From: Litoreibacter albidus
Lineage (GTDB): Bacteria > Pseudomonadota > Alphaproteobacteria > Rhodobacterales > Rhodobacteraceae
Length of the DNA: 64,000 nucleotides
Assembly (NCBI RefSeq): GCF_900107015.1
Contig: NZ_FNOI01000004.1
Location: 186,001 to 250,000, forward strand
Reading direction: 5' to 3'
The position numbers were made by a program, and so were the translations under genes. Below the pieces are notes generated by a model. That model saw only the letters and a program-made list of their open reading frames with translations. It did no database searches and had not been told where the DNA came from. Position 1 is the stretch's first letter, and each line of letters starts with the position of its first letter. This document shows, one piece after another, positions 44,583-53,755 of the stretch.

Positions 44583-45875
44583 TCAAGCTTCGCGGCTTGC
44601 TTCCACCGTATCCTCGAATGTGGTGAGGCCGGTGCGCGGGGCGGTGACCAGCACGGCCATGTTGCCGGGCTTATGTTCGTTACGCAGCATCTTGGTGTGG
44701 GCCTGCGGGATTTCGTTCCACGGGAACACCTCCGACATGCATGGATCAAGACGACGCTCGCACATCAGTTTGTTGGCGGCGGAGGCTTGCTTGAGGTGCG
44801 CGAAGTGCGACCCTTGCACGCGCTTCTGGTGCATCCAGAGATAGCGCGCGTCCATCGTCAGGTTGTAGCCGGTGGTGCCGGCGCAGATTACGACCATGCC
44901 GCCCTTCTTAACCAAGAACACCGACACCGGCATCGTGGACTCGCCCGGATGCTCAAACACCATGTCAACGTTGTTGCCCTTGCCAGTAATGTCCCAGATG
45001 GCCTTGCCAAACTTGCGCACCTCACCGAACCATTCTTTGTATTCAGGCGTGTTCACCGTGGGCATCTGCCCCCAGCAGTTGAAATCCTTGCGGTTCAGCA
45101 CGCCCTTGGCCCCGAGACCCATCACAAAGTCGCGCTTGTCTTCATCCGAGATCACCCCGATGGCGTTGGCGCCTGCCGTGTTCGCCAGTTGCACCGCGAA
45201 GGAGCCAAGACCGCCGGACGCGCCCCAGATCAGAACGTTCTGACCCGGCTTTAACTCGTGCGGGTGGTGACCGAACAACATGCGGTATGCGGTGGCCAGC
45301 GTCAGCGTGTAGCACGCGCTTTCTTCCCAGCTGAGATGTGCGGGGCGCGGCATAAGCTGCTGGGCCTGCACGCGGGTGAACTGCGCGAAAGAGCCGTCCG
45401 GTGTCTCGTAGCCCCAAATCCGCTGGCTGGAGGAAAACATAGGGTCGCCGCCGTTACATTCCTCATCGTCGCCGTCGTCTTGGTTGCAGTGAACCACAAC
45501 CTCGTCGCCAACTTTCCAGCGTTTTACTTTGTCGCCAACCGCCCAGATGATGCCTGAAGCGTCGGAGCCTGCGATGTGGTAATCGGCCTTGTGAACATCG
45601 AACGGGCTGATTGGAACACCAAGCCCTGCCCACACGCCGTTATAGTTCACGCCAGCGGCCATGACCAAAACCAGAACTTCGCGATCGCCGATGGCGGGAG
45701 TTTCAACGACTTCACTTTTGAAGCTGTCTTCGGGTTCGCCGTGGCGGTCGCGGCGGATGGCCCATGCATACATTTGCGGTGGTACGTGTCCCATAGGTGG
45801 GATTTCACCAACCTCGTAGAGGTCTTTTTTCTCGGCGCTGTAATCCATCATATCGTCCTGCGTATCTAGAGCCAT
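44583..45875 (-). CDS. ccr: Crotonyl-CoA carboxylase/reductase
   Basis: Key ethylmalonyl-CoA pathway enzyme: reductive carboxylation of crotonyl-CoA with CO2 and NADPH to (2S)-ethylmalonyl-CoA. 430 residues of the medium-chain dehydrogenase fold. VNYNGVWAGLGVPISPFDVH, GSDASGIIWAVGDKVKRWKVGDEVVVHCNQDDG, the Rossmann LIWGASGGLGSFAVQLA and FEHPGESTMPVSVF are CCR hallmarks that ordinary quinone reductases lack. GAGGAG precedes the ATG. The upstream 70 bases are AT-rich with repeated TTTGT/TTGTA elements, possibly its regulatory region. It lies beside the luxR cluster and a PlsB-like acyltransferase. Confidence 0.96.
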   Translation of the reverse strand: MALDTQDDMMDYSAEKKDLYEVGEIPPMGHVPPQMYAWAIRRDRHGEPEDSFKSEVVETPAIGDREVLVLVMAAGVNYNGVWAGLGVPISPFDVHKADYHIAGSDASGIIWAVGDKVKRWKVGDEVVVHCNQDDGDDEECNGGDPMFSSSQRIWGYETPDGSFAQFTRVQAQQLMPRPAHLSWEESACYTLTLATAYRMLFGHHPHELKPGQNVLIWGASGGLGSFAVQLANTAGANAIGVISDEDKRDFVMGLGAKGVLNRKDFNCWGQMPTVNTPEYKEWFGEVRKFGKAIWDITGKGNNVDMVFEHPGESTMPVSVFLVKKGGMVVICAGTTGYNLTMDARYLWMHQKRVQGSHFAHLKQASAANKLMCERRLDPCMSEVFPWNEIPQAHTKMLRNEHKPGNMAVLVTAPRTGLTTFEDTVEASREA

Positions 45876-46011
45876 GTCAGGCGCTCCTCATCCTAGTCGG
45901 TGCCGCGACGCAGAATCGAATGCTGCACCGCCAATAAGACAGGGATACAAACACAAAAGTAACAATACAACCTTTAAGTGATATTTTTTGTAATTTTATG
46001 TCGTCGCCGTT

Positions 46012-47394
46012 TTATACCATCTTCAGATGCCCGATAGACGCCGCGTAGTAGGCGATGACCTCGCGCGCGTGGTCGCTTACCGTCAGCACCCCGCCGGTGA
46101 TGGTGATCAGACCGCGCACCTCCAGCATGCGCAGTGCCTCAGTAACGGCGCGCGCTTTGTTGGCGTCACCGTTCTCGTCGGGCATGCAGACCTCCATCTG
46201 TGCCGCGCGGAACTCTACAACGTCTGCTGCAAAGGCGGCTTCCAGCATGTCGAGCTGGATGCGCCCGCCCGCCGCGTGGATGTGGCGGCATACCAGTGGC
46301 ACGGGCAGGATCGGGACGACGGCACTCACGCGTGACATCAGCTCCGCGCCCAACAGCTCCGTGGTGTTTTCTGGGTTCCGCGCCGCGAAGTCGTGCAACG
46401 ACACCGGCTTGCCAAACGCCACCGCCGCAAATCCAAGGCGGTGAAACTTGCCCGTTACCCGCTGCCACAAATGACGCCCCACATAGCGCAACAGGTGGCT
46501 GATGCGGAACCTGAACCGCGCGGACCTGTCCCCTGCGGCAGCAACCAAAACGCGGTCTTCAAGCACGCGGTCGTAGTTCAACCCAACGGGCACAAACACC
46601 ACGTCGCGCGGGCTGTCGGCGTGCACGCCGTCAACGATGTAGCTGATTAACCCCAGCTTCGGGTCGCCCAAGGCCCCGCTGCGTGACAACCCGCCTTCGG
46701 GGAAGATCGCCTGCGCCACGCCTTCCTTGGTGGACAGCTGGACATAGCGCGCCAGCACCCGACGGTAGAGCGGGTTCAGCGATTTGCGCCGGATAAAGTA
46801 CCCGCCCATCATCTTGATCAACGGGCGCAGCGGCCAGACCCGCGCCCACTCTCCCACCGCATAGGACAACGCGCTGTCGCGCGCGGCCAGATAGGTGACC
46901 AGAATGTAGTCCATGTTGGAGCGGTGGTTCATCACGTAGACCACCGTAGCCTCCGGATCTATCGCGGCCATCGCGTCGTTGCGCGGGTTCACCACCCTGA
47001 CGCGGTAAAGCGAGCGCGACATCAGCTTGGCGACACGGGTGCCCAGCCCGAAATACACGCTGGCGCTAAAGGACGGGACAATTTCGCGGGCATAGCGCTG
47101 CGCTGTCTCGAAGGCGACGTTATCGGGGATGCCTTGCGCGTTGGCATGATCGTTCACCGCACGAATGACGTCCGGATCATAGAGCACGTTCTGGATCATG
47201 TCGTGACGCCGCGCCAACTTAAACGGCTGGATGGGCCGCGCCAATTTGGTGTTGAGCCGTGCCACCACGCGCTCTGCCCGCCGCCGGAAGAACCAGCGTA
47301 CCGAGGGGAACAACAGATGCGACGCCGCTGTCACCGCTGCCAAAACCCCGATGAGGGCTAAGGCCCAGACCGGAATTTCTACAGTGGTGAACAT
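46012..47394 (-). CDS. PlsB/PlsC-type glycerol-phosphate acyltransferase domain protein
   Basis: 460 residues. An N-terminal membrane segment (VWALALIGVLAAVTAASHLLF) is followed by an acyltransferase domain with VMNHRSNMDYILVTYL (the HX4D catalytic motif), GGYFIRRKSLNPLYRRVLARY, and AIFPEGGLSRSGALG (substrate-phosphate motif). The long C-terminal part recalls GPAT-type PlsB rather than short PlsC. It likely acylates glycerol phosphate in phospholipid synthesis. It follows the DUF4239-like gene by 10 bases; ccr is downstream after 136 bases on the same strand. Confidence 0.86.
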   Translation of the reverse strand: MFTTVEIPVWALALIGVLAAVTAASHLLFPSVRWFFRRRAERVVARLNTKLARPIQPFKLARRHDMIQNVLYDPDVIRAVNDHANAQGIPDNVAFETAQRYAREIVPSFSASVYFGLGTRVAKLMSRSLYRVRVVNPRNDAMAAIDPEATVVYVMNHRSNMDYILVTYLAARDSALSYAVGEWARVWPLRPLIKMMGGYFIRRKSLNPLYRRVLARYVQLSTKEGVAQAIFPEGGLSRSGALGDPKLGLISYIVDGVHADSPRDVVFVPVGLNYDRVLEDRVLVAAAGDRSARFRFRISHLLRYVGRHLWQRVTGKFHRLGFAAVAFGKPVSLHDFAARNPENTTELLGAELMSRVSAVVPILPVPLVCRHIHAAGGRIQLDMLEAAFAADVVEFRAAQMEVCMPDENGDANKARAVTEALRMLEVRGLITITGGVLTVSDHAREVIAYYAASIGHLKMV

Positions 47395-47404
47395 CAGGCG
47401 GCCC

Positions 47405-48202
47405 TCACTTCACGGCTTCGGACATCGTGTTGGTGATCGCGAACAAGGGCTGTTGGTTCACCTCGATCAGGCCGCGGCGTGGGCGGTCGAGGTCGATAAT
47501 AACGAAGACCAGCGCCACGATCAGGATCAACATCGCGTAGACCGGGAAGCCAGCCTTCACCGCTGTCAGCCCTGAGCTGTAGCCCAGGATACTGCCCAAC
47601 AGCACGAAGGTCGCGAACATCAAGAACAACACCAGTTCCGGCACGTGGCGCTCAATCGCCGCGTCCCGTTCCCCCAAGGCGTCAATCATGTCATTGAGCG
47701 CGGCTGTCATGCTGACCGTAGCGGGGCCGCCGACCTCTTGCACCTCCGCGCTGGCCACCTGCCAAAGCTTGTCGAAAATCTCCTCCGCTGCGCCGACCAG
47801 TTCGGCACGGCGCACGGGCTCGCTTGCGGGGACGCGGCCCGCTTCATAACGGATGGTCCCGTAGCGGCTCATCAGGGCCTTGGCCTCATCGCGGCGCGCG
47901 TCACTGAGCAGGTCCGTGCGCAGCCATGCGGTGCCAATCGCGTTTGCCTCCGACACCACCGCGCGGGAGCGGTCATCGTAGCGGTTAAGCGCCAGCGAGA
48001 AGGTAAAACCTAACAGCAAGGCCAGCAAACCCAGCAAGGATCCTTGCACGGCGCCCACCTGAGATTTGCTTTCGTCGTTGTGGTGGCGCTGGCTTTTCTT
48101 GCCAACCATCCGCCCCAGACGCATCGCCACGGCCATCGCAAGCAAGAGCAATGCGGCGAGTAAGATAGAATTGATGTCGTACATAATTTCTCGTGGCCCC
48201 AT
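47405..48202 (-). CDS. DUF4239/bestrophin-like membrane protein
   Basis: 265 residues with an N-terminal hydrophobic helix (SILLAALLLLAMAVAM), a second (QGSLLGLLALLLGFTFSLAL), a soluble middle (NRYDDRSRAVVSEANAIGTAWLRTDLL) and two C-terminal helices (VLFLMFATFVLLGSILGYSSGL; YAMLILIVALVFVII). The pattern GFTFSLALNRYDDR...EANAIGTAWLR matches the uncharacterised DUF4239 class. The start is placed at the ATG at 48202, seven bases after GAGGAG; another Met follows six codons later. The function is unknown. Confidence 0.78.
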   Translation of the reverse strand: MGPREIMYDINSILLAALLLLAMAVAMRLGRMVGKKSQRHHNDESKSQVGAVQGSLLGLLALLLGFTFSLALNRYDDRSRAVVSEANAIGTAWLRTDLLSDARRDEAKALMSRYGTIRYEAGRVPASEPVRRAELVGAAEEIFDKLWQVASAEVQEVGGPATVSMTAALNDMIDALGERDAAIERHVPELVLFLMFATFVLLGSILGYSSGLTAVKAGFPVYAMLILIVALVFVIIDLDRPRRGLIEVNQQPLFAITNTMSEAVK

Positions 48203-48269
48203 GGGTTGGCTCCTCAATCAGACGTCAGGGCCAATTCCGGCCTATATGCCACATATCAAGCCCTTGAGG

Positions 48270-48297
48270 CACTAAAAAGCACGAAGCGGTTTTAGTG
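48270..48297. promoter_or_regulatory. Dyad upstream of ecm
   Basis: CACTAAAA (48270-48277) and TTTTAGTG (48290-48297) are exact inverted repeats separated by 12 bases, in the 200-base spacer between the divergent DUF4239-like gene and ecm. It is a possible operator for ecm. Confidence 0.4.
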
Positions 48298-48402
48298 GGC
48301 GACAAAAATTCTGCAACGCAGCGAATTGACATAGCCACAAAATTCCAAGTATCAATCATTCAACGCAATATTATTACCGAACGCGATTCACGTGAGGCCC
48401 CT

Positions 48403-50382
48403 ATGTCTGACCAGCCGACCCAACCCCAAAAAGACCGCCCTTGGCTGTTTCGTACCTATGCGGGGCACTCCACCGCCAAGGCCTCTAATGCGCTCTACCG
48501 CGGCAACTTGGCCAAGGGGCAAACCGGCCTGTCCGTCGCCTTCGACCTGCCGACGCAAACCGGATATGACAGCGACCACGTTCTGGCGAAGGGTGAGGTT
48601 GGCAAGGTTGGCGTGCCGGTGGCGCATCTGGGCGACATGCGGACATTGTTCAACGATATCCCGCTGGACCAGATGAATACCTCCATGACGATCAACGCGA
48701 CGGCCCCTTGGTTGCTGGCCCTCTATATTGCTGCCGCTGAGGAACAGGGCGCGGACATTTCGGCGCTGCAAGGCACCGTGCAAAACGACATCATCAAGGA
48801 ATACCTGTCGCGCGGCACCTACATTTGCCCGCCAAAGCCCAGCTTGCGCATGATCACCGACGTGGCGGCTTACACGCGCCAGCATCTGCCGAAATGGAAC
48901 CCGATGAACGTGTGTTCCTACCACCTGCAAGAGGCCGGTGCGACGCCGGAGCAGGAGTTGGCGTTTGCGCTCGCCACCGCCACCGCCGTGCTGGATGATC
49001 TGAAGGGTAAAGTCCCGCCGGAGCATTTCCCCGCTATGGTCGGGCGCATTTCGTTCTTTGTGAACGCGGGCATCCGGTTTGTGACCGAGATGTGCAAAAT
49101 GCGGGCCTTTGTGGACCTGTGGGACGAGATCACCCGTGAGCGTTACGGCGTGGAGGACCCAAAATTCCGCCGCTTCCGCTACGGGGTTCAAGTGAACTCC
49201 CTTGGCTTGACGGAGCAGCAACCGGAAAACAACGTCTACCGTATCCTGATCGAGATGCTGGCCGTAACCCTGTCGAAAAACGCGCGGGCGCGGGCGGTGC
49301 AGCTGCCTGCATGGAACGAAGCCCTTGGCCTGCCCCGTCCTTGGGATCAGCAATGGTCCCTCAGGATGCAGCAGATCATGGCCTTCGAGACAGATTTGCT
49401 GGAGTACGACGACCTGTTTGATGGCAACCCCGCCGTGGACCGCAAAGTCGAGGCGCTCAAAGAAGGTGCGCGCGCGGAGCTTGCGACCATCGACAGCATG
49501 GGCGGTGCGAACGAGGCGATTGAATACATGAAGTCCCGCCTTGTCGAAGCCAACGCCGCGCGTCTGGGCGGCATCGAGACAGGTGAGACGACCGTTGTGG
49601 GCGTGAACAAGTTCCAGCAGCACGAAGACAGCCCCCTGACCGCTGGCGACGAGGCGATCATGGTGGCCGACAAGGACGCCGAAGCCGACCAAATCGCGCG
49701 GCTTGAGGCGTGGCGCGCCAGCCGCGACACCGCCGCCGTGGAGGCCGCGTTGGACGGCGTGCGCGCGGCGGCAAAGGACGGCACCAATATTATGATCCCG
49801 ACCATCGCAGCCGCCAAAGCCGGTGCCACAACCGGCGAATGGGGCGATGTGATCCGGCAGGCCTTCGGCCAATACCGTGGCCCCACAGGTGTGTCGCGCA
49901 ACCCGTCCAACCGGACGGAGGGGCTGGACGACATCCGCGAGAAGGTGGACGCGGTGTCCACCAAGCTGGGGCGGCGCCTCAAGTTTCTTGTGGGCAAGCC
50001 CGGCCTTGACGGGCACTCCAACGGCGCGGAGCAGATCGCCGCGCGGGCGCGCGATTGCGGCATGGACATCAGCTATGAGGGCATTCGCCTGACACCGGAC
50101 GAAATCGTGGATGCCGCCCTAAAAGACGACGCGCATGTTGTGGGCCTGTCGATCCTGTCCGGATCGCATGTGCCGCTGATAGAGGACTTGATGGCAAAGA
50201 TGCACGCGGCGGGCCTTGGACATATCCCCGTGGTTGTCGGCGGCATTATCCCAGAGGACGACGCAAAGCGGCTGAGGGCGATGGGCGTCGCCAAGGTTTA
50301 CACCCCGAAGGACTTCGAACTGAACCGCATCATGCTTGACCTTGTGGCATTGGTAGAACCTGCGGACGTCGCCGCGGAGTAA
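48403..50382 (+). CDS. ecm: Ethylmalonyl-CoA mutase
   Basis: Coenzyme B12-dependent mutase converting (2R)-ethylmalonyl-CoA to (2S)-methylsuccinyl-CoA in the ethylmalonyl-CoA pathway. 659 residues; the mutase core (WLFRTYAGHSTAKASNALYRGNLAKGQTGLSVAFDLPTQTGYDSDH) and the C-terminal B12 domain with KPGLDGHSNGAEQIAARARDCGMDI (the DxHxxG cobalamin motif) and VVGLSILSGSHVPL are clear. Methylmalonyl-CoA mutase is the close alternative, but size, the single-subunit form and the ccr neighbourhood favour ecm. The ATG at 48403 gives the family start; 36 upstream codons are open. Confidence 0.95.
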   Translation: MSDQPTQPQKDRPWLFRTYAGHSTAKASNALYRGNLAKGQTGLSVAFDLPTQTGYDSDHVLAKGEVGKVGVPVAHLGDMRTLFNDIPLDQMNTSMTINATAPWLLALYIAAAEEQGADISALQGTVQNDIIKEYLSRGTYICPPKPSLRMITDVAAYTRQHLPKWNPMNVCSYHLQEAGATPEQELAFALATATAVLDDLKGKVPPEHFPAMVGRISFFVNAGIRFVTEMCKMRAFVDLWDEITRERYGVEDPKFRRFRYGVQVNSLGLTEQQPENNVYRILIEMLAVTLSKNARARAVQLPAWNEALGLPRPWDQQWSLRMQQIMAFETDLLEYDDLFDGNPAVDRKVEALKEGARAELATIDSMGGANEAIEYMKSRLVEANAARLGGIETGETTVVGVNKFQQHEDSPLTAGDEAIMVADKDAEADQIARLEAWRASRDTAAVEAALDGVRAAAKDGTNIMIPTIAAAKAGATTGEWGDVIRQAFGQYRGPTGVSRNPSNRTEGLDDIREKVDAVSTKLGRRLKFLVGKPGLDGHSNGAEQIAARARDCGMDISYEGIRLTPDEIVDAALKDDAHVVGLSILSGSHVPLIEDLMAKMHAAGLGHIPVVVGGIIPEDDAKRLRAMGVAKVYTPKDFELNRIMLDLVALVEPADVAAE

Positions 50383-50454
50383 ACCCCTACTTGATCACGC
50401 CAGCGTGCTGGGCCAAAGTCGCGACTTCAAGAATTGCGACCAAAGGTATTTCCA

Positions 50455-51498
50455 ATGAGCAACGCTGAAGCATCGCGCCGTCCGGCGCGCGAGTGGGTCC
50501 CTATTCTTAAAGAGTATCGTGAGCCGTCGCTCACACGTTCTATCTGGGAGTTGACAACAACTTTCGTGCCCTATGTTCTCCTTTGGGTGATTGCATGGCG
50601 GTCCTTATCGGCAGAGATGTATTGGGTCACCGTCCCTTCCGTGATCCTGATCGGTATGTTGATGATGCGCATGTTCGCCATCCAGCATGACACCGGCCAC
50701 GGTGCTATCTTCAAATCATGGTCCGCCAACCGCTGGCTGGGCCGCTGTCTTGGGGTGATCTGCATCGCCCCCGCCGCCGTTTGGGCGAAGAAGCACGATG
50801 TGCACCACGCCACCCACGGCAATCTGGACCGCCGCGAAATGGGCGATTTACTGACGCTGACCGTGGCGGAATATAACGCCAAGGGCCCCTTTGCCAAAGC
50901 GCTCTACCGGCTTTACCGCAACCCGTATTTCCTACTGGCGTTCGGGCCGGTTTACTCCTTCTTCCTTGAGTACCGCCTGCCCGTCCGCCTGATGGACAAG
51001 CGCGAGTACTGGATCAGCGCGATGGGCACCAACCTGTCGATCGCCATTGTTCTGAGCATCATCTACTACTTCGGCGGCTGGGGGCCGATCCTGTTCATCT
51101 TTGTGCCCTCCACCCTGATCGGTGCATTTTGCGGGGTGTGGGTGTTCTACATCCAACACCAGTTCGAGGGCGTGGAGTGGGATCACCAAGGCAACTGGTC
51201 GGTCCATGATGCGGCGCTTTATGGCTCCAGCTACTACGTGTTGCCGGGGTGGCTGAACTGGTTCAGCTGTAACGTGGGCATTCACCACGTTCACCACCTG
51301 TATTCAAAGATTGCGTTCTACCGCCTGCCGGAAGTGCTGCGCGACCACCCCGAACTGGCGGGCACCAGCCGCGTGACCTTCCGCGACAGCCTCAAATGCC
51401 TGAAGCTGAAGCTCTGGGATGAAGACAGCCGCCGCATGGTTGACTTCAAGGCAGCTGACGACATCGCGGCGCAACAGACCCTCGCGCCAGCGCAGTAG
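50455..51498 (+). CDS. Membrane fatty acid desaturase
   Basis: 347 residues with four or so membrane helices and the three histidine boxes: HDTGHG, KHDVHHATHG and NVGIHHVHHLY, which bind the di-iron centre. It introduces a double bond into acyl chains (delta-type unknown). The start at 50455 (MSNAEASRRP) is the Met with normal spacing; seven codons upstream are open. It is 72 bases after ecm. A DesA/acyl-lipid delta-12 or delta-9 type cannot be told apart here. Confidence 0.9.
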   Translation: MSNAEASRRPAREWVPILKEYREPSLTRSIWELTTTFVPYVLLWVIAWRSLSAEMYWVTVPSVILIGMLMMRMFAIQHDTGHGAIFKSWSANRWLGRCLGVICIAPAAVWAKKHDVHHATHGNLDRREMGDLLTLTVAEYNAKGPFAKALYRLYRNPYFLLAFGPVYSFFLEYRLPVRLMDKREYWISAMGTNLSIAIVLSIIYYFGGWGPILFIFVPSTLIGAFCGVWVFYIQHQFEGVEWDHQGNWSVHDAALYGSSYYVLPGWLNWFSCNVGIHHVHHLYSKIAFYRLPEVLRDHPELAGTSRVTFRDSLKCLKLKLWDEDSRRMVDFKAADDIAAQQTLAPAQ

Positions 51499-51542
51499 CC
51501 CTGATATAAGCGTGCGGTACCCGCCTTAAAGGAGCGACCCTT

Positions 51543-52247
51543 ATGACTATCCACATTGGCGCCAAGCCCGGCGACATCGCAGAAACCGTATTGCTTCCGG
51601 GTGATCCGTACCGCGCCAAATGGGCCGCAGAAACGTTCCTTGAGGACGTCAAGCTGGTCAACGAAGTGCGCGGCATGCTGGGCTTCACCGGCACGTGGAA
51701 GGGCAACCGCGTCACGATCCAAGGCTCCGGCATGGGGATGCCCTCCCTGTCGATCTACGCGAACGAGTTGATCAAATCCTACGACGCCAAGACGCTGATC
51801 CGCATCGGATCGTGCGGCGGTATGCAGGACAAGGTCAACGTGCGCGATGTGATCTTGGCCACTGCCTGCTCCAGCCTGTCGACCCCGTCGCGCGGGATCT
51901 TCAAGGAATTGCAGTTCGCCCCCACCTGCGACTTCGAGCTGCTGCACAACGCCTATAAGACGGCAGAAAAGCGCGGCGTGCCAACGCATGTTGGCGGCAT
52001 CTATTCGGCGGATGTCTTCTACGACGAACGCCCAGACCTGAACGAGGAAATGACCCGTCACGGCATTTTGGCCGTGGAGATGGAAGCCGCAGAACTCTAC
52101 ATCCTTGCCGCCCGCTACGGGCGTCGGGCCTTGGCGGTTCTGACCGTGTCGGACCATCTGATCACCGGAGAAGCCCTGCCCGCAGACCAGCGCGAGCAAA
52201 GCTTCGGCGACATGGTGGAAATCGCATTGGAAGCCGCGTTCGCCTGA
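51543..52247 (+). CDS. deoD: Purine-nucleoside phosphorylase (DeoD type)
   Basis: Phosphorolysis of purine nucleosides and deoxynucleosides to base plus (deoxy)ribose-1-phosphate. 234 residues, the hexameric DeoD size: [56 protein letters not shown] and [33 protein letters not shown], with the catalytic Asp in SDHL. It could use the purine nucleosides taken up by the 34-39 kb importer. A bidirectional terminator follows. Confidence 0.96.
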   Translation: MTIHIGAKPGDIAETVLLPGDPYRAKWAAETFLEDVKLVNEVRGMLGFTGTWKGNRVTIQGSGMGMPSLSIYANELIKSYDAKTLIRIGSCGGMQDKVNVRDVILATACSSLSTPSRGIFKELQFAPTCDFELLHNAYKTAEKRGVPTHVGGIYSADVFYDERPDLNEEMTRHGILAVEMEAAELYILAARYGRRALAVLTVSDHLITGEALPADQREQSFGDMVEIALEAAFA

Positions 52248-52271
52248 TCACGACCTGTACCAAGCAACACG

Positions 52272-52305
52272 AAAAAGCCCGCAGCCATATGGTTGCGGGC
52301 TTTTT
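52272..52305. terminator. Bidirectional terminator between deoD and creD
   Basis: AAAAAGCCCGCA and TGCGGGCTTTTT arms (one internal mismatch) around ATAT, lying between the convergent deoD and creD genes. It has a T-run on each strand, so it serves both. Confidence 0.9.
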
Positions 52306-52307
52306 AC

Positions 52308-53720
52308 TTAGGTGGTTGGCTTATCGTCCGGCGCGGGCTTGGCGGGCGGCGTTTTCCCGTTGAGCCAGTCGATCATCCCATGCCCCGGCTCCCCGTACCA
52401 ATCCTCGTTGCGGGTCAGATACATGGTGCCCGCCAAGGCAAAGAACGCCAGCGTGGAGCCCGCGAGCAGCGCATAATCCGCACTGCGCAAGATCAGGTAG
52501 AGCACGCCGTAAAGCAGCACCAGCATCACCCCAAGCACCAGTGCGCGTATGCCAAGCTTCATTGCCACCAAGCCAAACAGGGTAAGCAAAATGATCGTCG
52601 CCCCCGCCGACACACCGTAGGCGGCAGCAAAGCCGATTTGCTCCGAGTAGGACACCATCAGCAGCACAAACAGCGACTGCGCCAAACCCACGAAGATATA
52701 CTGCACAGGGTGGGTCGGACGGTTGGAGCGGTCCTCAATAAGCAGGATCGTGAGGAAGGTCAGCGCGATAAACAAGATGCCGTACCGCGCGGCGCGGTAG
52801 GCTTTCTGGTAGAAGTCGTTGGGCTGAAAGAACTCGACGCCGAAGGCGGTGGAGGACCGTGCGGTCGCGTCAGGGTTCTGGCGCGAGATTTGCGGCAGGT
52901 TGCGCGCCAGATGCGGGATGACCCATTCCGCCTCAAATCCGTTTTCGGTAATCGTGCGGGTGTTCGGAAGGAAAGCGCCCGCAAAGCTGGGGTGCGGCCA
53001 GTCGCTGTTAAATGACACCTCGGAGTTGCGCCCGACGGGGGCCACCTCAAAGCTGCCCGCGCCGTTGAAGCCCAGCGTCATATCGTATTGTGACGTGTCG
53101 CGCGGGTCACCAATTTCGGCAACCACGCCGGGATTGCGTTCGCCAAGGGATCCGGTGATCGGCTCCAGCTGCACGGATGTGCCGTCCACGCGCAATTCCG
53201 CCGCGCCGCGCAGCGCTTTGTTGGAGGTCAGCGACACCCGCAAGGTGGCGTCGTCCCAGAGGATGGTTTCCTCCGCATATAGCGCGTCCGCGACTTTCGA
53301 AAAGTCAAACTGCGCCTTGATATCAGCGGTCGCCACATAGACCGGCACGCGGAACACGCCACGCGCACGGGTCTGGGTCTCGGACGATAGTTTGAAGGCG
53401 TAGTCGTTGGGATAGAGATAGACCGAGGACTTATATTTGACCTCGGTGACTTCATATTCCTCGGTGGAGGCGACCTGTTTGCCGTTCACGAACGTGGTCG
53501 TTTCGCGGGTTTCGGTGCGGGTAACGGGGCCTTTGACGGGGATCACGATCATCGGGCCAGCAACGCGCTGCGGCCCGCCCCATTCGTCCCCGACAGAAGA
53601 CACGGTGTTGCGGCTGTGATCGGCGCGCGCGTCGATCACCTCGCCAGCAAGGAACAGCGGTATGAACATCAAGACGGTCAGCAGACCGACGATGAGAAAA
53701 CGAAAGCCAATAGATTTCAT
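52308..53720 (-). CDS. creD: CreD-family inner membrane protein
   Basis: 470 residues from the Met at 53720 (MKSIGFRFLIVGLLTVLMFIPLFLA), beginning with a helix, then a large periplasmic domain (SVYLYPNDYAFKLSSETQTRARG, RDTSQYDMTLGFNGAGSFEVAPVG) and five C-terminal helices (YGILFIALTFLTILLI, and following). This is the CreD architecture; in E. coli creD belongs to the CreBC regulon, role unclear. CreBC are not in the window. Its ribosome site sits in the terminator stem of the upstream sdh operon (53724-53752). Confidence 0.9.
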   Translation of the reverse strand: MKSIGFRFLIVGLLTVLMFIPLFLAGEVIDARADHSRNTVSSVGDEWGGPQRVAGPMIVIPVKGPVTRTETRETTTFVNGKQVASTEEYEVTEVKYKSSVYLYPNDYAFKLSSETQTRARGVFRVPVYVATADIKAQFDFSKVADALYAEETILWDDATLRVSLTSNKALRGAAELRVDGTSVQLEPITGSLGERNPGVVAEIGDPRDTSQYDMTLGFNGAGSFEVAPVGRNSEVSFNSDWPHPSFAGAFLPNTRTITENGFEAEWVIPHLARNLPQISRQNPDATARSSTAFGVEFFQPNDFYQKAYRAARYGILFIALTFLTILLIEDRSNRPTHPVQYIFVGLAQSLFVLLMVSYSEQIGFAAAYGVSAGATIILLTLFGLVAMKLGIRALVLGVMLVLLYGVLYLILRSADYALLAGSTLAFFALAGTMYLTRNEDWYGEPGHGMIDWLNGKTPPAKPAPDDKPTT

Positions 53721-53723
53721 GAA

Positions 53724-53752
53724 AATACTCCGAAGCAATGCTCCGGAGTATT
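53724..53752 (-). terminator. Terminator of the sdh operon overlapping the creD ribosome site
   Basis: On the minus strand AATACTCCG (53752-53744) and CGGAGTATT (53732-53724) form a perfect 9-bp stem with an 11-base loop, followed by TTTTC. The stop of sdhB is at 53756 and the creD ATG at 53720, so the GGAG ribosome site of creD is in the 3' arm. Confidence 0.7.
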
Positions 53753-53755
53753 ACA

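Noticed and set aside
48388-50016. 542-codon open frame on the minus strand opposite ecm
   Set aside because: It is the mirror of the ecm coding frame in GC-rich sequence; it has no recognisable domains and low-complexity His/Arg/Val wording, unlike real proteins.
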